DNA of 64,000 nucleotides from Microtetraspora sp. NBRC 13810 (GTDB lineage: Bacteria; Actinomycetota; Actinomycetes; Streptosporangiales; Streptosporangiaceae), in assembly GCF_030268685.1 (NCBI RefSeq), contig NZ_BSRQ01000031.1:1-64000 (forward strand), read 5' to 3'. The translations under genes and the position numbers were made by a program. Positions 41,850-50,411 of the stretch are shown here, piece after piece (position 1 is the stretch's first letter; every line of letters starts with the position of its first letter). The notes under the pieces were generated by a model. It saw only the letters and a program-made list of their open reading frames with translations. It searched no databases and had not been told where the DNA came from.

Positions 41850-44474
41850 TCAGGTCCGATCGGGGGCGCGCAGGTAGGCGAAGGCGAAGTGGGCGTCGGC
41901 GAGCCGTCGTGCGGCGTCGTAGCAGTGCACGATGATGCGCAGTTTCCCCGGAGCGCCGTAGGAGTTCCACGACAGCGCCCGGCACGAACGTACCTGCGGG
42001 CCCACGGCGGTGACGTCGACCAGGTCGGCGGGGTAGGTGTACGGGTTGCCGATGGCCTGGTAGTTGATGTCGTACACGCCGGGCGCGGTGCGTGCGATGG
42101 TCGGCACCTCGCCGGTGCTGCTCCACGAGCGGAGCGAGTCGATCGCCGGCGCCGACGGCTCGCCCTCCGTACTCGCGTACGCCGCGGGCACGGAGGGGTC
42201 GTGGTGCGCGCCGACGCCTTCGGTGTAGGTCAGCAGCCACGGCGTGCTCCGCGGCTGGAAGGCGGCGTCGACGCACTCCACGCCGATGCGCAGCTCCGCG
42301 CCGGCGTCCTCGACGCTCGCCGCACGGCACCGCGCGCGCACGTCGTTGAGCGCGGTGACCCGTGGGTATCCGGTGGCGTCGAAGACCGCGCCCACGGCGG
42401 TCACCTCGTAACGGCCCTCACCGGTCCGGCGCACCGACACCGGCCCGGTGGTGGAGTTGTAGGTGTCCTCGTTCACCAGCGGCACCGCGTTGCCGAACCC
42501 GCCGACGGTCTCGTAGCGGATCTGGAGCTGCGGACGCGGGCCGGCGCTCGGCCCGCTGGTCCAGACGGCGAACGGCAGGTTCTTCGGCGTTCCCGCGCCG
42601 TCGAAACAGGCCACGTCGAGTCGCCTGTCGGCGCCGCTCCCGGTCACGGCTCTGAGCTGGCACCAGGCCGCGTCGGTGTAGCCCCACGACACGCCCGCGC
42701 CCGCGTGCGCGACACCGGGGACGGACCCCAGGCCGGGCATCGTCACGGTGTACCGGCCGGTCGCCGTGCGGACCATGGTGGCGTGCCTGGCCGCCTGCTG
42801 CGGATCGCGCCGCCAGGTGCCCCACTGCCAGTTCGGCTCCAGGGTCACCTCCTCGCCGACCGGCGCGTCGTACTGCAGGGCGCGCGTGGAGGCGTACCCC
42901 CAGCTCGTCGCCGGCGGCGCGACGACCCGGACGACGACGTCGCAACGGGAGGTGTGCCGCGGGTCGGCGAGCCAGGTGGCCTCCGGCCACAGGCGGTAGG
43001 AGCCGGATGCGGCGTCCGCCGGGGTGGTGACGAGCAGCCGGCCCGACGTGGTCTCCTTGGCGCCGAGGTCGGCCGTCGTCCCGCTCCACGACCAGCCGGG
43101 GCCCGGCTCTTCCGCCAGGCCCAGGCCGATCGCGCCCGCCTCCTCGGCGGTGTTCTGCACGGGGAGCCTGAGGGCGACGGTCTGCCCGGCGATGACCTGC
43201 ACCTCGCGCCGCCGGCTCTCGGTGTAGCGGTCGAAGCAGTCCACGGCGGCGCCCGGACCGGGCACGTCGAAGTAGGCCGTCGTCGTCGGCCCGGCCTCGT
43301 AGACCATGCGCACCGCGACGCCGCCGGGCGTGCCGTCGCGCCACGGGCCGGTCATCTCCCGCTGCGGCGTCTGCGGGTCGCTCGCGTCCCAGGCGTGGTC
43401 GGTGCACGCGTAGTCCGGGCAGGGCCCCTGGAGCCTGATCGGGTAGGCGTCTGGGGCGTCGTTGTAGTACTGGCTCTCGTCGATGCGCCACACGGCCAGG
43501 CCGTTGTCCCGCACGTCCACGTCGTAGGTGCCGGGGCGGCCCCACCGGTTCTCGACCAGAAGATAGTCGTCGGTGCCGCGGTCCGGGTCGTAGAGCAGGA
43601 ACGCGGTGTCGCTGGTGTCCCAGGCGGGGACGCTGTAGTAGCCGTCCCGCGTCACGACCGTCGGTTTCGCCCAGCCCAGGTGCATCTTGTGCCAGGAGTT
43701 GAGCTCCACGTACCACTCCGCGCCGGAGGCGGTCCCTCCCATGAGGTCGAAGCCGGTGATGGGGTATCCGTGGAAGTCGCGGCCCACGCCGAAGGCGGCG
43801 TGCATGACCTCGTGGGCGAGGGTGATCTGGTTGAGCGCGCTCTGCGCCCAGATGTTGGGCCGCCAGTCCAGGTCGATCCCGTCGAGCGCGGGCCCGGGGA
43901 AGACACCGCGGGTCGCGCCGTTTCCTCCGATGCTGTCGCCGGTGTCGAACGGCACCGGCTGCAGGACGGCGATCACCACCTCGTCCTGGCCGAGCCTGTG
44001 ATCGCCGTTGCGGTCGAAGACGGAGTAGTCCACCAGGGGGTCGGCCACGTTCACGCCGTGCCGCATCTTCTGCTCGTCGGTGAGCGCGTCCCACTGCGCG
44101 TTCGTGATCCCGTAGTCGACGGTGACGACGCCGTCGTCGTGGACACCGGAGCGCTCGCGGGCGCGGCTGAAATCCACCCGGCCGTCGGAGCTCTGCACGA
44201 AGTAGTCGCGCACGCTCGGGTAGCCCCCGAAGAACCGCCGCCCGAGCCAGGCGTCGTCCTTGGCCGCGGGCCAGGGCAGGTCGGTGAACCCGCCGCGGAT
44301 GATCAGGATGGGCCGGCTGGTGGCCGCGTTGACCGGCTGGTACCCCGAATAGTGCGGCGCGTTCGGATGGGCGAAGTCCGGCAGCGGATCGGGGTAGTCC
44401 ATCGCTGCGGTCAGAGTCACGATCAGTGTCATGACCACCGCCGTGACGAGCTTTCCGGCGAGCGTGTACGGCAT
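41850..44474 (-). CDS. Secreted M6-type metalloprotease with three C-terminal repeats
   Basis: An 874-residue exported protein. The signal-like N-terminus is MPYTLAGKLVTAVVMTLIVT. The zinc motif HEVMH is at residues 221-225 in ITLAHEVMHAAFGVGRDF, and DRNGDHRLGQDE (154-165) looks like a calcium loop, as in immune-inhibitor-A/M6 proteases. A beta-rich middle is followed by three repeats of about 100 residues (524-640, 650-750, 765-868), each with a pair of Cys (AWCQL/VACFD, ARCRA/VECVD, RSCRA/VHCYD). ATG 44474 starts 2 bases after the upstream stop. Confidence 0.82.
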   Translation of the reverse strand: MPYTLAGKLVTAVVMTLIVTLTAAMDYPDPLPDFAHPNAPHYSGYQPVNAATSRPILIIRGGFTDLPWPAAKDDAWLGRRFFGGYPSVRDYFVQSSDGRVDFSRARERSGVHDDGVVTVDYGITNAQWDALTDEQKMRHGVNVADPLVDYSVFDRNGDHRLGQDEVVIAVLQPVPFDTGDSIGGNGATRGVFPGPALDGIDLDWRPNIWAQSALNQITLAHEVMHAAFGVGRDFHGYPITGFDLMGGTASGAEWYVELNSWHKMHLGWAKPTVVTRDGYYSVPAWDTSDTAFLLYDPDRGTDDYLLVENRWGRPGTYDVDVRDNGLAVWRIDESQYYNDAPDAYPIRLQGPCPDYACTDHAWDASDPQTPQREMTGPWRDGTPGGVAVRMVYEAGPTTTAYFDVPGPGAAVDCFDRYTESRRREVQVIAGQTVALRLPVQNTAEEAGAIGLGLAEEPGPGWSWSGTTADLGAKETTSGRLLVTTPADAASGSYRLWPEATWLADPRHTSRCDVVVRVVAPPATSWGYASTRALQYDAPVGEEVTLEPNWQWGTWRRDPQQAARHATMVRTATGRYTVTMPGLGSVPGVAHAGAGVSWGYTDAAWCQLRAVTGSGADRRLDVACFDGAGTPKNLPFAVWTSGPSAGPRPQLQIRYETVGGFGNAVPLVNEDTYNSTTGPVSVRRTGEGRYEVTAVGAVFDATGYPRVTALNDVRARCRAASVEDAGAELRIGVECVDAAFQPRSTPWLLTYTEGVGAHHDPSVPAAYASTEGEPSAPAIDSLRSWSSTGEVPTIARTAPGVYDINYQAIGNPYTYPADLVDVTAVGPQVRSCRALSWNSYGAPGKLRIIVHCYDAARRLADAHFAFAYLRAPDRT

Positions 44475-44476
44475 GC

Positions 44477-45307
44477 CTACTCCTCCGAGGTCAAACGCCA
44501 GACGATGTAGGAGATCCTGAGCGGGGCGTCGCCGGTCGGGATGGCGGAGAACCGGATCGCGACCAGGTTGCCCTCGGCGGTACGGGCGCAGGCCCAGGAG
44601 CCGGGCGTCAGCCTGCCGACCTCCACCTGGTCGTAGTCCCGGGCGGCCAGCTCCCGCGCGCAGCCGGCGGAGTCCGGGCGCGCCTCGACGGTGGTGATCG
44701 GGTATTCGCCCCCGCCCGCCGTCCACAGCGAGCGGTACGGGCTGACGTACCACAGGTCGCTGGCGGCCGGGTCGATCGTGCCGATGCGGCCGGTCTCGAC
44801 GTCGAGGTAGTCCTGGTCGCGCAACGACGCCTCGGCCTCGCGGATCACTCCCCCGGCCGGCGGTGAAGCCGTGGGCCGGGGGACGGTGGTCGGCGCGCCC
44901 GCGGTCGGGGCCGACGGGGTCGGGGTCGGGGTCGGGGGCGGCGTGGTGGAGGCGGCCGGGGTCGCAGTGGAGGCGGCCGGGGTGCCCTCGGCGCCCGCGT
45001 CCACGCGATACTGCTGGATCATCGCGCCGGTCAGCCCGGCGCCGACGGCGATCAGCGCGACCATCACCATGGCCCGCAGCTGGACGGGCCGCCCGTAGAG
45101 CTGGATCAGCCCGAGCGTCCCGGCCAGCACCGACAGCAGACCGGCGACCAGGACCCCGTGCCGTGACTCCGTGGTGACCAGTTGCGCGATCGCCGCCACG
45201 TCGGCGACCGAGCCGAGTCCCGCCAGCGCGGTGGCCCGGCGGACGGCGCCGCGGCCTGATTCGTCGTCCTGCTCCGATGGAGCGCGCGACTGCGTCTCCG
45301 TGTTCAC
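44477..45307 (-). CDS. Membrane protein with Pro/Thr-rich linker and extracytoplasmic domain
   Basis: A 276-residue protein with two helices (VLVAGLLSVLAGTLGLIQLY and AMVMVALIAVGAGLTGAMIQ), a TPAAST/PTPTPTPS linker, and an extracytoplasmic domain with a Cys pair (SAGCARE, GSWACAR). GGAGG lies 7 nt before GTG 45307. It is two bases upstream of the M6 protease gene and so cotranscribed. A role as a surface partner or inhibitor of the protease is possible but unproven. Confidence 0.65.
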   Translation of the reverse strand: MNTETQSRAPSEQDDESGRGAVRRATALAGLGSVADVAAIAQLVTTESRHGVLVAGLLSVLAGTLGLIQLYGRPVQLRAMVMVALIAVGAGLTGAMIQQYRVDAGAEGTPAASTATPAASTTPPPTPTPTPSAPTAGAPTTVPRPTASPPAGGVIREAEASLRDQDYLDVETGRIGTIDPAASDLWYVSPYRSLWTAGGGEYPITTVEARPDSAGCARELAARDYDQVEVGRLTPGSWACARTAEGNLVAIRFSAIPTGDAPLRISYIVWRLTSEE

Positions 45308-45468
45308 CCGCCGACCTCCGTATGCCGTAATTCCGTCCCCCGTTCACGGCGGACCATAGCGTCCCAGGAGGTCAGCGGAATCCGATATACGAAGAAGTTC
45401 GTAGTGCATTTCCGGCGCCATTCATGATTCGCTCGTGAGCCGGTGTGTCGATCATGCACAATGTGGTC

Positions 45469-46266
45469 ATGACGGCCCTGTCGGGACACGACGCCAGACG
45501 CATTCACGACCTCGCGAAGGCGATCCTCACCGAGCGCGAGCCGGTGCGCGTGTGGCCGCTGCTCATGGAGAGGCTGACCGCCGATCTGCCCGTGGATCTG
45601 GCCGTGCTCATCGATCTGGACTGGCGGGCCGGCACCGGTCACGCCCAGACCGGTTCACCGGACTGGTTGCACGAGGCGCCGCTGGACGCCCTGATCCACG
45701 CCCACATGCGCACGCACCCGCTGCTGCGTCACTACGCGCACACCGGCGACCGTACCCCGCTGACCCTGGACGAGATCGCCGACGACCGGTGGTGGAAGAG
45801 CGAGGCGTATCACGCGGGCAAGGCGGCCATCGGGATCGACCGTCAGCTTGCGCTGCCGCTGAACTCCCGCCCCGGACAGATCCGTGGCGTCATCATGAGC
45901 CGCAGCGATCGCGGTTTCACCGATCGGGACCTCGAATACGCCGACCTGGCCCGTTCCCTTCTTGACACGGTGGCCGCGCACGAAAAGGCCGTATTCAGCA
46001 TCCCGGAACTCGGCGATCCGACCGAATACCGAATCACCTCTCGCGAAATGGCGGTCCTGGTCCTCCTGGACGAAGGGCTGACCGCCCATGCCATCGGCAG
46101 CAGACTCCAGATCGCGGAAAGAACCGTGATCAAGCACAAGGAGAATCTCTACCGCAAACTCCGCGTACACGATCGCGTCACGGCGCTCAGAAAGGCACGC
46201 GGCCTCGGCCTGCTCCCCCCGGAGCCGACCGCTGCCGCGCCCCGGGCCGGGCGCACCGACACTTAG
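45469..46266 (+). CDS. LuxR family transcriptional regulator
   Basis: A 265-residue regulator with a GAF-like N-terminal part and a C-terminal LuxR HTH at about 198-255 (YRITSREMAVLVLLDEGLTA, IAERTVIKHKENLYRKLRV). ATG 45469 is supported by CACAAT (45457-45462) 6 nt upstream; starts at 45445 and 45454 are also open. It is divergent from the M6 protease operon and may control it. No autoinducer synthase is nearby, so it is a solo LuxR-type protein. Confidence 0.87.
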   Translation: MTALSGHDARRIHDLAKAILTEREPVRVWPLLMERLTADLPVDLAVLIDLDWRAGTGHAQTGSPDWLHEAPLDALIHAHMRTHPLLRHYAHTGDRTPLTLDEIADDRWWKSEAYHAGKAAIGIDRQLALPLNSRPGQIRGVIMSRSDRGFTDRDLEYADLARSLLDTVAAHEKAVFSIPELGDPTEYRITSREMAVLVLLDEGLTAHAIGSRLQIAERTVIKHKENLYRKLRVHDRVTALRKARGLGLLPPEPTAAAPRAGRTDT

Positions 46267-46441
46267 CGGCGTTCGACAAGATCGGCGTGCCGGCGAGGCC
46301 CGCGGCCGGCAGGGCGCCGCCCGGTCGCGCACTCCCGTGGATCTGGAGTCCCCGCCCTGGCCGCGCCCTGAGTCCCCCGGCGGTCCGGATCGGGTCACCG
46401 CGGAGGACGGTCGCCGGACGCCGCTGCCGTCTCCGGGCCGC

Positions 46442-47338
46442 TCAGGCGGGGGTGACGGTGTAGTCGGTGGCGCCGCGGAAGACGTCGGCGTTACGTCGGG
46501 CGAACTCCGCGAAGGTGGTCGGCTCGATGCCGAAGTGCTCGTGGCTGGCCAGGTCGACGGTCGAGCGGCCCAGCCGGCTCCGCTCCCGGAAGAGCTGCGC
46601 GAACGCGCTCGCGCGTGGCGGCGGGTACCCGGCCGCCAGCCAGTCCCGCTGCTTTTCCTCGGAGGTCACGTCGCGGTAGCGGACCGGGCGGCCGACGGCG
46701 TCGGAGATGTGGCCGGCGATGTCGGTCATGGTGAGGGCCTCGGGGCCGGTCATCGGGTACGTCCTGCCTTCGTGGCCGGGGGTGGTGAGCACGGCGTAGG
46801 CGATTCTGGCGATGTCCTCGATGTCGATCGGGGCGAGCGTCGTGTCACCGAGCGGCAGGCGCAGCTCGCCGGAGGCGACGATGTCCGGCACCTCCTCGAA
46901 GTACACCTGCATGAACTGGCTCGGCCGGAGCACGGTCCACGGCACGCCGGAGGCGACCAGGTACCGCTGGATCTGCTCGTGACTCCGGCTGGAACGGAAC
47001 CTCTCGTTGTCGAACCCGTCGATCGAATCCTTGCCGGAGAACTTCACGATGTGGCCGACGCCGGCCCTGATCGCGGCGTCGATGAACGTGCACTGGGTCT
47101 CCAGCATCAGCGGGCCGGCACTGGAGATCATCAGCACCCGGTCCACCCCGGCCAGCGCGGACTCCAGCGTCTCGGGCCAGAGCATGTCGCCGTACGCGAC
47201 CTCGACGCCCGGCAGTGCCCGCAGATCGCCCGCCTTCTCCGGGTCCCGCACGAGTGCGCGAACCGGCGTGCCCTGCCGGGCGAACTCGCGGACGGCGGCC
47301 GATCCGGGACGTCCGTTCGCCCCTGTGATGAGGATCAT
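46442..47338 (-). CDS. NmrA-like NAD(P)-binding protein (atypical SDR)
   Basis: A 298-residue Rossmann protein with N-terminal MILITGANGRPGSAAVREFA, then LVRDPEK and the VGHIVKFSGKDSI strand. The family (NmrA/QOR2) includes redox-sensing regulators and quinone or NAD(P)H:oxidoreductases. It is divergent from an HxlR regulator with 112 bases between them, the usual pairing for redox-responsive azoreductase-like or NmrA genes, so HxlR control is likely. Confidence 0.88.
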   Translation of the reverse strand: MILITGANGRPGSAAVREFARQGTPVRALVRDPEKAGDLRALPGVEVAYGDMLWPETLESALAGVDRVLMISSAGPLMLETQCTFIDAAIRAGVGHIVKFSGKDSIDGFDNERFRSSRSHEQIQRYLVASGVPWTVLRPSQFMQVYFEEVPDIVASGELRLPLGDTTLAPIDIEDIARIAYAVLTTPGHEGRTYPMTGPEALTMTDIAGHISDAVGRPVRYRDVTSEEKQRDWLAAGYPPPRASAFAQLFRERSRLGRSTVDLASHEHFGIEPTTFAEFARRNADVFRGATDYTVTPA

Positions 47339-47400
47339 TGCTCCTTCTTCCTGTTGGGGAACGATTGGAGATTACATAAAAGTACCTCCTAGTATAACTT

Positions 47401-47423
47401 CGATACCAAGCACATCAGTATCG
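47401..47423. promoter_or_regulatory. Inverted repeat CGATAC-N11-GTATCG, HxlR operator candidate
   Basis: The repeat lies upstream of TAGACT (47439-47444), the -10 box of the HxlR gene, and so covers its -35 region. A further GTAT-N7-ATAC dyad overlaps it on the left. HxlR proteins commonly bind GTAC- or GTAT-type dyads in divergent promoters. Confidence 0.5.
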
Positions 47424-47450
47424 GAACCGGCCATCGGATAGACTCGCCGG

Positions 47451-48122
47451 GTGTCAAGCACGCGAACCTACGGCGACGCCTGCGCCGCCGCCCACGCCCT
47501 CGACCTGGTCGGCGAGCGGTGGGCCCTGCTGGTCGTACGCGAGCTGCTTCTCGGTCCCAAGCGCTTCAGCGACCTGCGCAGCGGGCTGCCGAACGCCGGG
47601 CCGAACCGCGTGTCACAGCGGCTGCGCGAGCTCGAACAGTCCGGCATCGTGCGTCGCCGCAAGCTCGGCCCGCCCGCCCGGTCCTGGGTGTACGAGCTGA
47701 CCGACTGGGGACGGCAGCTCGAACCGGTCCTCGTCCACCTCGGCCGCTGGGGCCGGCTCTCACCGTTTCGTGATCTCGACGCGGACATCAGCGTCGACGC
47801 CCTCATGCTGGCGCTTCGCGGGGACTTCGTCTCCGAGGCGGGCGGCGGCCTGTCCGCGACCTACGCGCTGATCTTCGGCGACGACCGCGTCACCGTGCGC
47901 ATCGCCGACGGCACCATCGACATCACCCGCGGCGAACCCGACGCACCCGACGCGACCGTCACCACCGACACCACAACCTTCGCCGCCGTACTGACCCGAA
48001 GGCGCCCCCTGGAAGAAGCCGTAGACGCCGGAGACGTCACCGTGTCCGGCGACGTGAGCACGGTCGAGCGTCTGATCGGCTCCTTCCCCCGCCCGGAAAC
48101 GGCCGAGACGCCGTCGGCCTGA
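47451..48122 (+). CDS. HxlR family regulator with SCP2-like C-terminal domain
   Basis: A 223-residue protein. Residues 8-100 form an HxlR winged helix (ALDLVGERWALLVVRELLLG, FSDLRSGLPNAGPNRVSQRL). The C-terminal 110 residues (ALIFGDDRVTVRIADGTIDI, AAVLTRRRPLEEAVDAGDVT) resemble SCP2 sterol-carrier modules, a common actinomycete fusion. The only Cys in the winged helix is in GDACAAAHAL, the site used for redox sensing in some HxlR proteins. GTG 47451 follows TAGACT by 6 nt, so it is leaderless. Confidence 0.9.
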   Translation: MSSTRTYGDACAAAHALDLVGERWALLVVRELLLGPKRFSDLRSGLPNAGPNRVSQRLRELEQSGIVRRRKLGPPARSWVYELTDWGRQLEPVLVHLGRWGRLSPFRDLDADISVDALMLALRGDFVSEAGGGLSATYALIFGDDRVTVRIADGTIDITRGEPDAPDATVTTDTTTFAAVLTRRRPLEEAVDAGDVTVSGDVSTVERLIGSFPRPETAETPSA

Positions 48123-48165
48123 CCGGGCGCCGTCACTCCCTGGTGAACACCGCCCGGCGTGGGCC

Positions 48166-49323
48166 TTACTCGACGCAGTCTTCCCGGGCACCCTGTCTGG
48201 GCACGGGGCAGTGCGCGGGAATCTCCGGAGGGGTGTCCGTCCAGGTGGCCCGCTGGTAGACGAGGGCGTGATAGACGGTGCCGGCGGGTAGCCCGGCAAG
48301 CCCCTCGTCACCGGAGTCCTTCGACCACGGCTTGACGACGACGTGCTGGAGCGAGAGCACCTGGCCGGTGGACTCGTCCACGATGAGCTGCTGCTCGCTC
48401 TGTCCGTCACCCTGTGGCCGAGCCCATCCGACGCCGACCCCGAGGCGCCCCCCGGCGTCGCGGACCTGCCCGAGGGCTCGGGTGCCGGGCAGGTCGGCCA
48501 CCATCCGGTACAGCGCGGCGCGGGTGCCGCCTGATATGGGCGCCGTCTGCAGCAGTTCCAGCGACAGGGTGAGGAGCCAGGAGTCCTTCGTCGGCAGGGA
48601 CGCCCCTGCCGGCGGTGCGGGCCATCCGGCCATGCCGGCCTCGTACGCCGACCAGAACGACAGCAGACGCTCCTTCAGCACGGCCGGGTCCCGAGGCAGG
48701 TCGAGAAGTTCACCCGCCGAGAGGGTGAGCCCCTGATCATGGTAGGGCCACGTGCCGGGCATGAAAATGAACCTGGTGCGCCCGAGCGGCGCCGTGTCGT
48801 TCTCGCAGTCGGTGTCGTCGCCGCAGAGCTCGGGCGCTCCCGCGCGCCGCCATGCCTCCTGGTCGGACGGGGAGGTGGGCACGGTGGGCAGGCCGCGCTC
48901 GGTCAGCACCACGTACGGGCCGGGGTCGCGCGGAGCCCATCGGCTCGTCTCGATCCGGGTCCTGATCCGGTACCGACCGTCCGGCGGCCCGATGACCTGC
49001 TCCTGCAGGATGAGCCCCTCGGTGTGCCAGTAGTCCCCGGGAGCCTGCCGCGTCTCGGCCGCCCGGTCCGCCGCCCCATCAAGCGTGTGCCCGGTGGACG
49101 CGACCATCGAGGGGGTGGCGGTGCCGGCGTACATCAGCCGCGGAATCGCCACCGCACCGATGACCGATACCGTCGCCAGCGACGCGGCGACCACCACCCA
49201 TCTGGCTCGTCGCGCTCTCACGGGGGCGGGCAGCTCTTCGGCCCTCAGGGGGGAAGTCCCGGCGAGGTCGAGATCGGCGGGACGGGCGGCCGCCAGGATG
49301 TCCAGTACGTTCTTGCGCTTCAC
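48166..49323 (-). CDS. CU044_5270 family protein, partner of an ECF sigma factor
   Basis: A 385-residue protein with a short cytoplasmic N-terminus (KRKNVLDILAAARPADLDLA), one membrane helix (WVVVAASLATVSVIGAVAIP) and a large extracytoplasmic domain (GDYWHTEGLIL, GTRAALYRMVADLPGTRALG, LIVDESTGQVLSLQ). GTG 49323 overlaps the sigma-factor stop (GTGA), so the two are coupled. The arrangement suggests an anti-sigma-like surface sensor; the family is not biochemically defined as far as I know. Confidence 0.85.
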   Translation of the reverse strand: MKRKNVLDILAAARPADLDLAGTSPLRAEELPAPVRARRARWVVVAASLATVSVIGAVAIPRLMYAGTATPSMVASTGHTLDGAADRAAETRQAPGDYWHTEGLILQEQVIGPPDGRYRIRTRIETSRWAPRDPGPYVVLTERGLPTVPTSPSDQEAWRRAGAPELCGDDTDCENDTAPLGRTRFIFMPGTWPYHDQGLTLSAGELLDLPRDPAVLKERLLSFWSAYEAGMAGWPAPPAGASLPTKDSWLLTLSLELLQTAPISGGTRAALYRMVADLPGTRALGQVRDAGGRLGVGVGWARPQGDGQSEQQLIVDESTGQVLSLQHVVVKPWSKDSGDEGLAGLPAGTVYHALVYQRATWTDTPPEIPAHCPVPRQGAREDCVE

Positions 49324-49850
49324 TGCTCCCCCTCCGGGACGAACGCGTGCCGCCGACGAGGCGAAGGCAGGTCGTTCATGACCGCCTCCAGCCGCCGCCG
49401 GGCCCTGTGCAGCCGCACGAAAAAGGCCGAGCGTGAGCTCCCGACCACCTTGGCCGCCTCCGCGGAGGTCAGCCCGTGCCACGCGACCAGCGTCAGCACC
49501 TCCTTGTCCCCGTCACTCAACATGGCCAGAGCCCTCAGCACCGCGGCCCGCTCGGCCACCTCATCCGCCGGGTCCGGTTGAACCTGGTCAGCCCACGACC
49601 GCAACGCCTCGTTCAACGCCGCCCGCCGAAGCTCACCGCGATGCAGGTCGCGGATCACGTTGTGTGCGACACCCAGCAGCCACGGCAACCGCGCCTTCGC
49701 GGGAATGTCACCCCGCCGCCGCCAGGCCACCGTGAACGTCTCACTGACCACCTCCTCGGCCAGCTGGCGACCACACCGGCTCACCGCGTACGCGTACACC
49801 CGAGGCCGGTACGCGTCGACTGTCGCGGCGAACTCCTCATCGTTCAGCAC
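49320..49850 (-). CDS. ECF RNA polymerase sigma factor
   Basis: A 176-residue sigma factor with region 2 (RPRVYAYAVSRCGRQLAEEV, VSETFTVAWRRRGDIPA) and region 4 (LSDGDKEVLTLVAWHGLTSA then EAAKVVGSSRSAFFVRLHRARRR). The GTG at 49850 was chosen because AGGAG lies 5 nt upstream; a longer frame to 49874 lacks such a site. It is coupled to a CU044_5270 membrane protein that probably controls it. Confidence 0.9.
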   Translation of the reverse strand: MLNDEEFAATVDAYRPRVYAYAVSRCGRQLAEEVVSETFTVAWRRRGDIPAKARLPWLLGVAHNVIRDLHRGELRRAALNEALRSWADQVQPDPADEVAERAAVLRALAMLSDGDKEVLTLVAWHGLTSAEAAKVVGSSRSAFFVRLHRARRRLEAVMNDLPSPRRRHAFVPEGEQ

Positions 49851-49931
49851 ACAAGCTCCTTCGACGACTCTCAACGGGTAATGGCCGAAGCAGAGGAGGT
49901 CTTACGCCAGTGAGCCGGTTTCTCTAATCGG

Positions 49932-50266
49932 TCACTCTCGCAGCGCGTTCGGTTCGAGTCGATCGAGGACCTGATCCACCATGGCCACGGTCGTGTCATC
50001 GCCGATCCCGCCGAGGAGCCGCTGGATGCGCAAGCCTTCGATGAGGCAGAGCAGTTCCCGGGCGTCGCCGTCGGGGTTCGCCACGCCGGCCCGTCGGAAC
50101 TGATCGGCCACCGAGGTGTGCAACAGCGCGTACTGCGGACGGAAGAGCACCGCGAGATCCGGGTCCGCCGCGGCGCGGATCGTGAAGGCCGCGGCCACCC
50201 TCGCCTCGACGGCACGCTCCTCGTCCAGCGGAAGCAGTTCCATCGCGATCGCGCGCAGCACCCGGT
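49932..50266 (-). pseudogene. TetR family regulator lacking its DNA-binding domain
   Basis: The frame encodes about 110 residues (VLRAIAMELLPLDEERAVEA, then AAFTIRAAADPDLAVLFRPQ) that match the C-terminal ligand domain of BetI/TetR_C_6-type repressors. The N-terminal HTH is absent, and upstream of about 50266 the frame reaches a TAG within six codons. The break lies next to the lower-GC gene cluster that starts at 50295, so the gene was probably truncated when that DNA arrived or rearranged. Confidence 0.7.
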
Positions 50267-50294
50267 TGGGCGGCGCAGAACCCTACAGGTGACC

Positions 50295-50326
50295 AAAGGC
50301 CAACTTCTGCCAACAAAGCGGCCTTT
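50295..50326 (-). terminator. Hairpin terminator AAAGGCC...GGCCTTT
   Basis: A 7-bp stem lies 86 bases past the stop of the membrane-protein gene. The loop side carries AAGC before GGCC, as in the hairpins at 33781 and 54528. It marks the downstream end of the three-gene operon. Confidence 0.55.
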
Positions 50327-50411
50327 GACATAGATGAATATTTGGCGAAGCCTCTAAATTACACCAAGGGCGCACTCTAGAATGTGAGTACTGCATGGCT
50401 GTAGCGAAACT

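Noticed and set aside
41570-41935. Rightward 121-codon frame between the SUMF1 and protease genes
   Set aside because: It runs through the terminator hairpin into the protease 3' end, has no ribosome-binding site and no family features.
41826-44510. Long rightward open frame opposite the M6-type protease
   Set aside because: Composition is typical of antisense frames and the protease on the other strand has clear motifs.
44475-45347. Upstream in-frame extension of the M6-type protease by about 290 residues
   Set aside because: It would overlap the membrane-protein gene entirely, is Arg/Gly-rich, and the ATG at 44474 starts a signal-like sequence.
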